Shown one piece after another: positions 1 to 7,825 of a stretch of DNA of 64,000 bases. The first letter of the stretch is position 1, and each line of letters starts with the position of its first letter. The stretch spans positions 38,125 through 102,124 of the forward strand of contig JAOZVV010000200.1 of the NCBI GenBank assembly GCA_025869365.1. The letters are read 5' to 3'. The stretch comes from Pseudonocardia sp. (GTDB lineage Bacteria > Actinomycetota > Actinomycetes > Mycobacteriales > Pseudonocardiaceae). The notes under the pieces were generated by a model, which saw only the letters and a list, made by a program, of their open reading frames with translations, made no database searches and had not been told where the DNA came from. The position numbers were made by a program, and so were the translations under genes.

Positions 1-138
1 GCGGTGCAGACCTACTGGCTCGACGTCATCCCGGAGCTGGGCTCCCGCGCCATCGGACGCGACACCCACTCCGGCGTCGGCATCCGCGACGTCATCACCC
101 GCGCGGCCGTGACCGCGCTCGACCCCGAAGAGGTTTGA
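1..138 (+). CDS. C-terminal end of an unrecognised element protein (5' end outside window)
   Basis: An open frame enters from the left edge and ends at the TGA at 136-138, giving 45 residues that close with ALDPEEV. I do not recognise the family. The stop overlaps the ribosome-binding stretch GAAGAGG of the next gene, which starts three bases later, so the two are probably cotranscribed. The reading frame is supported mainly by this tight spacing. Confidence 0.5.
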   Translation, partial: AVQTYWLDVIPELGSRAIGRDTHSGVGIRDVITRAAVTALDPEEV

Positions 139-140
139 TC

Positions 141-332
141 ATGAGCAACGACGATGGCACCCTGGACCCGACCGCGAGCATGAGCGCGGTGCGCCGCTCG
201 ATCATGATCAAGAGTCAGCGCGGCGGGGCGTACAAGCCCCGCGTGGACGTCAACGGCTACGTGCTCCCCTGGGCGGAGCAGTCCGAGGAGTACCGCAAGG
301 CCCACCCCCAGCCCAAGCCGATCGATGGCTGA
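141..332 (+). CDS. Small element protein of unknown function
   Basis: 63 residues, starting at the ATG that follows GAAGAGG at a normal spacing. The protein is basic in its middle and ends in a Pro-rich tail (HPQPKPIDG). A motif GGAYKPRVDVNGYVLPWAEQ is the most structured-looking part. No domain is recognised. The last codons overlap the start of the next gene by eight bases (ATGGCTGA), typical of tightly packed phage or integrative-element operons. Confidence 0.55.
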   Translation: MSNDDGTLDPTASMSAVRRSIMIKSQRGGAYKPRVDVNGYVLPWAEQSEEYRKAHPQPKPIDG

Positions 333-525
333 CGTCCCGCACGGCGTCGTGTCCGTGCTCCCCGTGATCAACAGCCCCGGCTACCGCACCGGACGTCCGC
401 AGTACGCCGCGGAGTGTGCGTGTGGCGTGGTCCGCGTCGAGCTGTTCGAGGGCGGCGCAGCCGGCGCGCTGCGCGACCACATCGCCGAGGCCACCGGATC
501 GGCGGGTGTGGGTCATGGCGACTGA
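325..525 (+). CDS. Small CxC protein, paralogue-like to the next gene
   Basis: 66 residues. The segment VLPVINS is followed about 17 residues later by the pair CACG. The next gene has the same plan (VVPVISS, then CRCG), so the two look like a diverged tandem duplication. The paired cysteines could bind metal, but only one C-x-C per protein is present, so a full zinc site would need dimerisation. Start ATG overlaps the previous stop; the end overlaps the next gene by 11 bases. Function unknown. Confidence 0.55.
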   Translation: MADVPHGVVSVLPVINSPGYRTGRPQYAAECACGVVRVELFEGGAAGALRDHIAEATGSAGVGHGD

Positions 526-757
526 GACCCCGGAGCCGGAACACCGCGTCTGGGTAGTCCCGGTGATCAGCTCCCGGATCGTCGGGCAGTCGTTCGTGTA
601 CGGCGGTAGCTACTCGCAGAGCCAGGTGCGCTGCCGCTGCGGGTACCGCGAGGTCGTCGTTGCCCAGCTCGCCGACACCTACGGCCGGGCGCACTACCGG
701 CACCACGGCGTCAAGCCGCAGCCCATGCCGTACGGCTACAACGGCGGCGGCGACTAG
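515..757 (+). CDS. Small CxC protein, second copy of the tandem pair
   Basis: 80 residues from the ATG at 515. It contains VWVVPVISS near residue 15 and RCRCGYREVVV near residue 42, matching the layout of the preceding protein. The C-terminus is rich in His, Tyr and Gly (HYRHHG, YGYNGGGD). No catalytic motif is visible. Together with the preceding gene it suggests a small element-borne family, perhaps metal-binding or protein-binding; that role is inference. Confidence 0.55.
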   Translation: MATETPEPEHRVWVVPVISSRIVGQSFVYGGSYSQSQVRCRCGYREVVVAQLADTYGRAHYRHHGVKPQPMPYGYNGGGD

Positions 758-845
758 CGCCCACCGCACCGACGCCCCGTCTCCCGTCCTCCAGCGGGAG
801 GCGGGGCTGTTCGGTACCACACCCCTACCTCTCACAGGAGTAACC

Positions 846-1028
846 ATGATCGGCAACGTCAACGACCCGACCACCGCAACCACGATCACCCTGCTCGACG
901 GCAGCGCCCACACTCCCGACGTCGGCAGCATCCGCCTCGTCTCGGTCGCCAGTATCAACGGACTGGCGTGGACCGAGGAGGGGTCCGCGATCGTGGCCCC
1001 GTTGCACGCAGTGCTGACGCTCTCGTGA
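846..1028 (+). CDS. Small element protein of unknown function
   Basis: 60 residues. The ATG at 846 is preceded by AGGAG at ideal spacing, the best ribosome-binding site in the element part of the window. The sequence is Thr/Val/Ala-rich (TTATTITLLDG, IRLVSVASING, GSAIVAPLHAVLTLS) and could fold as a small beta-rich domain. No family recognised. Its stop overlaps the next start as GTGA. Confidence 0.55.
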   Translation: MIGNVNDPTTATTITLLDGSAHTPDVGSIRLVSVASINGLAWTEEGSAIVAPLHAVLTLS

Positions 1029-1210
1029 TCACCACTACGTACGACCCCGAGGCTGTGTACCGCGAGGCATCCGAGGCATGGGCAGCACACGCGGACCGTG
1101 CCGCCCGTGAGGGATGGCGCCCGATGACGTTCTGCGTCTGGCACGGACGATGGTCCGCCTCGCTCGACGCGCTCGCGTCCGCCGTCGACACCGTGATGCA
1201 CACCCGCTGA
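1025..1210 (+). CDS. Small element protein of unknown function
   Basis: 61 residues from a GTG that overlaps the previous stop (GTGA), so translation is probably coupled. The protein looks helical and amphipathic (YDPEAVYREASEAWAAHADR) with aromatic residues in the centre (MTFCVWHGRWSAS). No domain recognised. It is the last gene of the first element operon; a hairpin follows within 20 bases. Confidence 0.5.
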   Translation: MITTTYDPEAVYREASEAWAAHADRAAREGWRPMTFCVWHGRWSASLDALASAVDTVMHTR

Positions 1211-1225
1211 CGTCACCGTCCGTGA

Positions 1226-1254
1226 GGGTGGGGCGTGATCATCATGCCCTACCC
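1226..1254 (+). terminator. Hairpin ending the first small-gene operon
   Basis: GGGTGGGGC at 1226-1234 pairs with GCCCTACCC at 1246-1254 (8 of 9 positions), with an 11-base loop. It lies 16 bases after the stop of the preceding gene and before the promoter region of the terminase-like gene. There is no T-run, which is usual in high-GC actinobacteria. Confidence 0.45.
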
Positions 1255-1360
1255 CCGGGGGGTACCCCGCCGGCGACCATGATCATGAACCGACGGGGAG
1301 CGCTCCGAGAAGTCGCACGCATGACAACGCTCGTTTTACATAGGACCCCCGGAGGGGATC

Positions 1361-1756
1361 ATGACGGATTGTGACCGGGATCCGCCGGCAGGGTTGGGCC
1401 CGCGCGGCTCTGCGCTGTGGTCGGACCTGACCGCGGAGTTCGAGCTTGACCTGGACGTCGCCCAGATCGCCATCGAGCTGTGCCGCGCTGTCGACGTCGC
1501 CGAGGCGCTGGCCTCGGTGCTCGCCGAGCAGGGGTACACGACGGGCGGCAGCCGCGGGCAGACCCGCGTGCACCCCGCGGTGGCCGAGCTGCGGGCGACT
1601 GGCCTGCTGATCGCCCGGCTCACGAAGGAGCTCGACCTGCCCGAGGACGAGCCGGTCGACAAGGCGACGTCGATGCGCACCGACGCGGCCCGCAAGGCCG
1701 CTAACGCGCGTTGGGACATGGATCGGATGCGTAGTCGTGGCCGCGCGGCGGCGTAG
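1361..1756 (+). CDS. Phage terminase small subunit, P27-like
   Basis: 131 residues. The pattern LGPRGSALWSDL, then a helical region DVAQIAIELCRAVDVAEAL, then GSRGQTRVHPAVAELRAT and a final KELDLPEDE is characteristic of the P27-type small terminase subunits of actinophages, which recognise phage DNA and recruit the large subunit for packaging. The ATG at 1361 follows GGAGGGG at good spacing; an AT-rich TTTTACATA stretch about 20 bases upstream may be a -10 region. The large subunit is not downstream, as it would be in an intact phage. The gene overlaps the next by 20 bases. Confidence 0.7.
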   Translation: MTDCDRDPPAGLGPRGSALWSDLTAEFELDLDVAQIAIELCRAVDVAEALASVLAEQGYTTGGSRGQTRVHPAVAELRATGLLIARLTKELDLPEDEPVDKATSMRTDAARKAANARWDMDRMRSRGRAAA

Positions 1757-2063
1757 GCGCCGCGAGCGGCCCGACGAGCATCAGCCGGCGGGGAACCGGC
1801 GTCACGACCACCTGATGCCCGACGAGCTGCGGGAGTTCGATCCGCGGGCCTGGGGCGCTACGGCGGAGGACGCGGTGGGACCCCCGGCGCGTCCGTGCTC
1901 GGACGCGTTCTACGCAGCACAGGGCCGTTGGTGGACGGCTCGCGCCGAGTGGTTGCTCACCCGCGGCCTCCCGATGGCCGCCCGTGAACGTCTCGCCCTG
2001 CCACCCGCCCGTCAGGAGGTCGCACGTGCCACTGCCCGCCGACGAGGACCCGACGCCGCCTGA
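1737..2063 (+). CDS. Small basic element protein
   Basis: 108 residues from GTG at 1737, overlapping the end of the terminase-like gene. It starts with a run of Arg and continues with LREFDPRAWG and GRWWTARAEWLLTRGLPMAARERL, a Trp/Arg-rich helical segment often seen in actinophage accessory proteins. The first residues may be mis-started; an internal ATG (MPDELREFDP) is a possible alternative. Function unknown. It overlaps the next gene by 38 bases. Confidence 0.5.
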   Translation: MAARRRRRRERPDEHQPAGNRRHDHLMPDELREFDPRAWGATAEDAVGPPARPCSDAFYAAQGRWWTARAEWLLTRGLPMAARERLALPPARQEVARATARRRGPDAA

Positions 2064-2217
2064 GCGTCCACGCACGAAGCGGTGCGGCTGGTGCAAGTCG
2101 TCCGGTCTGCACCTGAACGGCCGGGGTGAGCTGGAGAGTCATCGAGTCCCCGGCCGCACCCTGCGGTGCCGTGGGTATGAGACCTTCCTCGCCGAGGACA
2201 CCCGCGAGCAGTACTAG
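2026..2217 (+). CDS. Small element protein with one CxxC motif
   Basis: 63 residues. The GTG at 2026 is chosen because AGGAGG lies at 2014-2019, at exact spacing. The sequence KRCGWCKSSGLHLNGRGELESH has a CxxC followed by His residues, which may hold a zinc ion, and a later single Cys (RTLRCRGY). Such small zinc-finger-like proteins are common in actinophages and integrative elements. A strong terminator follows at 35 bases. Confidence 0.6.
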   Translation: MPLPADEDPTPPERPRTKRCGWCKSSGLHLNGRGELESHRVPGRTLRCRGYETFLAEDTREQY

Positions 2218-2251
2218 CCTCTGAGATCGCTTTTCCCGAACACGACACAAA

Positions 2252-2280
2252 GCAGCCCCCACCTTTCCGGTGGGGGCTGC
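2252..2280. terminator. Strong bidirectional hairpin terminator
   Basis: GCAGCCCCCACC at 2252-2263 pairs perfectly with GGTGGGGGCTGC at 2269-2280 around the five-base loop TTTCC. It sits between two convergent genes (ends at 2217 and 2299) and can serve both strands. No T-tract follows on the + strand. Confidence 0.8.
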
Positions 2281-2298
2281 CGTCGTTCCTGGGCTCGA

Positions 2299-2577
2299 TC
2301 AGCCCCGGGAACCAGCTATCCTGACCAGCGCGACGAGCAACGCGGCGTGCGCGTCGTCGAAGTCGGGCCCGGGGACGAGCGTCAGCCCGCCGTCCTCGGT
2401 GATCGTGACCGTGACCAGGTCGGCCGTGGTGAGTTCCTGGTCGTGGCGCGTCAGGTGTAGCGCGTGGTCCGGGTCCATGACCAGCGCCCCGCACCGCGAG
2501 CACGACGACACGGTGTCCGGGTCGCGGGCGGGCTCGGATGTGAAGATCCGCCCGCGGCGGGTGAATGATGGAGTCAT
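2299..2577 (-). CDS. Small Cys2His2-like element protein
   Basis: 92 residues. The start is the ATG at 2577, preceded on the minus strand by GGAGGAG. Near residue 25 the motif CSRCGALVMDPDHALHLTRH resembles the C-x2-C...H...H knuckle repeatedly found in small actinophage proteins. The C-terminal part (LVTVTITEDGGLTLVPG) looks beta-stranded. Role unknown; a DNA-binding or adaptor role is possible. It is transcribed towards the other element genes, away from the attachment region. Confidence 0.6.
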   Translation of the reverse strand: MTPSFTRRGRIFTSEPARDPDTVSSCSRCGALVMDPDHALHLTRHDQELTTADLVTVTITEDGGLTLVPGPDFDDAHAALLVALVRIAGSRG

Positions 2578-2648
2578 GGCCGGTCTCCTCCGGGTCAAGG
2601 CCCCGGGGCCGGTGTTCGCTGCACCGCCCGGGGCCGTCTACAGGATGT

Positions 2649-2957
2649 ATGCGCCCGGAGCACTTGTGGAGTGACCTGTACAAGTGGGCCTACAAGCTGC
2701 TACCCGCCACCCCGTCGTCGCTGCTCGGGGACTGTTTCGCGCTCGCCGCGGAGGTCCGTGAGCTGGACATGCGGGCCAGCCCGTACGACCTCGCGACCCA
2801 CGGGTACGAACCGGTGGCGATCGAGACGCCCGCGGGCCGGGCGGAGTACGCGCGGGCCCAGGCGGGCTTCGCCGACCGTGCCGCCCCCCTCCGCACCCGC
2901 CTCCTGGACCTCTGCGAACGCCTCGCTCCCGGAGGTTCAGGAAAGCCACATTCATGA
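2649..2957 (+). pseudogene. 3' fragment of a 3-methyladenine DNA glycosylase-like gene; probable attachment gene
   Basis: 102 residues survive. From memory of the family, the segment DLYKWAYKL...DCFALAAEVRELDMRASPYDL followed by GYEPVAIETPAGRAEY matches the C-terminal third of the roughly 300-residue actinobacterial proteins annotated as 3-methyladenine DNA glycosylase. The conserved part begins at about 2665; the first few codons (MRPEHLWS) are probably element-derived. No catalytic part remains. A phage-type element abuts its 5' side, as expected when an integrase uses the 3' end of a coding gene and leaves the displaced end behind. The stop codon lies inside the palindrome that follows. 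An intact copy should sit at the other end of the element, outside this window. Confidence 0.6.
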
Positions 2958-2989
2958 AGAATCCCTTCATGAATGTGGCTTTCCTGAAC
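2935..2989. terminator. 25-bp perfect palindrome between gene fragment and gcvP
   Basis: Arms at 2935-2959 and 2965-2989 are perfectly complementary over 25 bases with a five-base loop (AATCC). The core reads GGAAAGCCACATTCATGAAG and is clearly AT-richer than the surrounding DNA. It ends 11 bases after the gcvP stop on the minus strand and contains the stop codon of the glycosylase fragment on the plus strand, so it can work as a bidirectional terminator. Its length, perfection and foreign composition suggest a member of a dispersed palindromic repeat family. Confidence 0.7.
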
Positions 2990-3000
2990 GTGGCCGGGGA

Positions 3001-5856
<2,856 letters not shown>

Positions 5857-5934
5857 GAACGAGCCTCCGGGGCGGACGGCGTAGCAGGGCAGGACGACTG
5901 CGGGCGTGCTGCCCTCCCCCTCTGTCGATCCCCG

Positions 5935-6140
5935 GGTACCCGAGGGCCTGAGAGATTCACCCCGGTGGCGGCCAGGGCTTTCCCCGTCGGCGGACACCTG
6001 GCCACATCGGCCGGCGTCGCTTTCCAGAGGCGTCTCGCCCGTGCGGTCCGGGTGCCTGAGAGGTTCCGGGGAGGATTTGCTCCTTCGGCGCCCGGCTCCG
6101 GAGTGCTCCGGGCCGGGACTCTCCCGCGCGGGATCGGCGA
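5935..6140 (-). ncRNA. Tandem glycine riboswitch in the gcvP leader
   Basis: Read on the minus strand, two aptamer cores follow each other. The first has GCGGGAGAG, then CGCCGAAGGAGCAA and a closing CCTCTCAGG (about 6052-6135). The second has CGGGCGAGACGCC, then CGACGGGGAAAGCC and a closing CTCTCAGGC (about 5938-6041). These are the conserved pieces of the glycine-binding gcvT motif. The gcvP start follows about 80 bases downstream, so the element probably switches on gcvP when glycine binds. No obvious terminator with a T-run is seen between aptamer II and the start, so control may be at translation or termination. Confidence 0.93.
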
Positions 6141-6226
6141 CTACGCCCCCAGCTTAGCCCCAGGGCCCTCCCCGGTCCCGTAGTTCCACCGAGGATCACG
6201 CGGCGGATCCCCGCCACACTTCCCCC

Positions 6227-6526
6227 ATGACCAGCGCAGGCAAGCAGACCCCCGTCCCCGCCACCACCGCGGCGTTCCACATGCAGGCGGTGATCTCCTT
6301 CGCGGTCGGCCTCGCCGCCGTGGCGATCGGGATCCTGTACCTGCCCGCGGACCCGTGGGTGCGGGGCTTCCTGGCCATCGCGGTGCTGTACGTGACGACG
6401 TCCGCGTTCACGCTGGCGAAGTGCGTGCGGGACAAGCAGGAGAGCCTGACCGTGGTGAACCGGGTCGACCAGGCCAGGCTGGAGAAGCTCCTGGCCGAGC
6501 ACGACCCGTTCCGCAACGCGGCGTAG
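6227..6526 (+). CDS. YiaA/YiaB-type two-helix membrane protein
   Basis: 99 residues with two hydrophobic segments, about residues 20-42 (VISFAVGLAAVAIGILYL) and 48-66 (FLAIAVLYVTTSAFTLAK), then a charged tail with DKQESLTVV and LEKLLAEHDPF. This is the layout of the YiaA/YiaB family, which has no firm biochemical role. No clear ribosome-binding site precedes the ATG, so it may be leaderless or weakly translated. A hairpin follows 15 bases after the stop, so it is a single-gene unit. Confidence 0.8.
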   Translation: MTSAGKQTPVPATTAAFHMQAVISFAVGLAAVAIGILYLPADPWVRGFLAIAVLYVTTSAFTLAKCVRDKQESLTVVNRVDQARLEKLLAEHDPFRNAA

Positions 6527-6541
6527 CCGCACCGGCCGACC

Positions 6542-6570
6542 GGCTCCCGTCGCGCGAGCGCACGGGAGCC
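6542..6570 (+). terminator. Hairpin after the YiaA-like gene
   Basis: GGCTCCCGT at 6542-6550 pairs perfectly with ACGGGAGCC at 6562-6570 around an 11-base loop, starting 15 bases after the stop codon. The rest of the gap up to 6790 is GC-rich and holds no further gene I can support. Confidence 0.65.
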
Positions 6571-6790
6571 CCCGGGCCGACCGTTCCGCGACATGGGCCG
6601 TTCGGCCCTGCCCGCCGCCCGCGTTCGAGGCGCATCCTCGACAGGTGCCGGTGGCGTGACGACGGCCGCGCCGGCCGCCACTCGTCAGCGGGGAGCGGAC
6701 GGGTGGGACAGCCGGGGCGGGTGTTCACGGGGGAACGCCCGCCCTGGCGCACGTCCGGGTGGGGGGCCCCGCGTCGGGAGGGTGGGTCGG

Positions 6791-7777
6791 ATGGCACGGT
6801 TCGGTCTGGACATCGGCACCAGCGCCACGGTGGTGGCCGAGGCCACGGGAGGGTTCCTGCTCGACGAGCCGTCGGTCATGCTGGACCTGCCCCGGGGCGG
6901 CGGAACCGTGGTCGGTCGGGAGGCCGCCGAGCTGGCGGATCGCATCCCGTCCGGCCGGACCGCGATCCGGCCCGTGACCGCCGGTGTGGTCGACGATCTC
7001 GACACGGCCCGGCGGTACGTGCGGGCCGTTCTGCGCCGGGTGCTCCCCCGGCCCTGGCAGCGCACCCGGCTGTCGGCAGCCGTCGTCGTGCCCGCCGGTG
7101 CGAGCGCCCTGGAACGGCGCGCGCTGGTCGAGGCCGTGGAGGAGGCGGGCGTCGCCCGGGTCGCACCGATCGTGGCCCCGCTCGCCGCCGCGATCGGCTG
7201 CGAGCTGGATCCGCTGGACCGGCGCGTGCACATGGTCGCGGTGGCGGGCGCGGGCACGGCCGAGATCATGGCGCTGTGCGCGGGTGAGGTGCTCGCCGTG
7301 CGCTCGACGCGCACGGCCGGGGACGCCCTGGCCGCGGCGGTGCGCCGGCACGTCCGCACGGAGCACGGGCTGATCCTCGACCGCGCGACGGCCGAGGACC
7401 TGGCCGTGCAGGCGGGCGCCGCCCCGGAGGGGGGCGAGGTGACGGCGGCGGGACGCGACCCCGAGCACGGGCGGCCGCGGTCGCTGCACCTCTCCACGGA
7501 CGAGCTGCACGCCGTGTTGACCCCGCTGGTCACCGCCACCGCCCAGGCGCTGTCGGCGTGTCTCGACGACCTGCCCGGCCGGGCGGTGGACGACCTGGCC
7601 GCGGACGGTGTGCTGCTCGTGGGGGGCGCCTCCCCCACCCGGGGCCTGCGGGCGGGGCTGGAGGCCGGGCTGGGCCTGCCGGTCAAGCAGGTGGAGAACG
7701 CCGCGACCTGCGTCGGCGAGGGGGCCGCGCGCTCGCTGCTGCGCCCGGCGGTGCGGCACGCCTACACCCTCTCCTGA
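6791..7777 (+). CDS. MreB/Mbl-like actin-fold protein
   Basis: 328 residues, close to the size of MreB. The N-terminal phosphate-1 motif GLDIGTSATVVAE, the following LLDEPSVML, VVGREAAEL and IRPVTAGVVDDLD, and the C-terminal VLLVGGASPTRGLRAGLE match the MreB actin fold in order. It is divergent from rod-type MreB, and the membrane-binding helix is not obvious. Start ATG at 6791 follows GGGAGGG. It is convergent with a RodA-PBP fusion gene, which suits a role in guiding wall synthesis. An Hsp70-like ATPase was considered, but the size and the DEPS motif fit MreB better. Confidence 0.75.
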   Translation: MARFGLDIGTSATVVAEATGGFLLDEPSVMLDLPRGGGTVVGREAAELADRIPSGRTAIRPVTAGVVDDLDTARRYVRAVLRRVLPRPWQRTRLSAAVVVPAGASALERRALVEAVEEAGVARVAPIVAPLAAAIGCELDPLDRRVHMVAVAGAGTAEIMALCAGEVLAVRSTRTAGDALAAAVRRHVRTEHGLILDRATAEDLAVQAGAAPEGGEVTAAGRDPEHGRPRSLHLSTDELHAVLTPLVTATAQALSACLDDLPGRAVDDLAADGVLLVGGASPTRGLRAGLEAGLGLPVKQVENAATCVGEGAARSLLRPAVRHAYTLS

Positions 7778-7792
7778 CCCGGCCCGCGGGTC
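7776..7792. terminator. Small hairpin between convergent MreB-like and RodA-PBP genes
   Basis: GACCCG at 7776-7781 pairs with CGGGTC at 7787-7792 with a five-base loop, starting at the stop codon of the MreB-like gene. The stem is short, so this is a weak assignment. Confidence 0.35.
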
Positions 7793-7825
7793 GGGTCGCG
7801 AACCCGGACGACCGGGCGGTCCCGG

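Larger units (their letters stand above)
1..2665. mobile_element. Right end of an integrated phage-type element (prophage or phage satellite)
   Basis: The region holds a dense run of very small, mostly overlapping genes, a P27-type terminase small subunit, and Cys-rich small proteins of the kind seen in actinophages. It ends against a 3' fragment of a chromosomal DNA glycosylase-like gene, which suggests integration into that gene. No integrase, capsid or terminase large subunit lies inside the window, so the element extends to the left. A terminase small subunit close to an element end without a neighbouring large subunit would suit a phage satellite as well as a decayed prophage. The left boundary is not visible and the right boundary is placed only to within a few tens of bases. 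Confidence 0.55.

Noticed and set aside
6791..7777. Hsp70/DnaK-like ATPase
   Set aside because: Size, the LDEPSV motif and the lack of a substrate-binding domain fit the MreB branch of the actin fold better.
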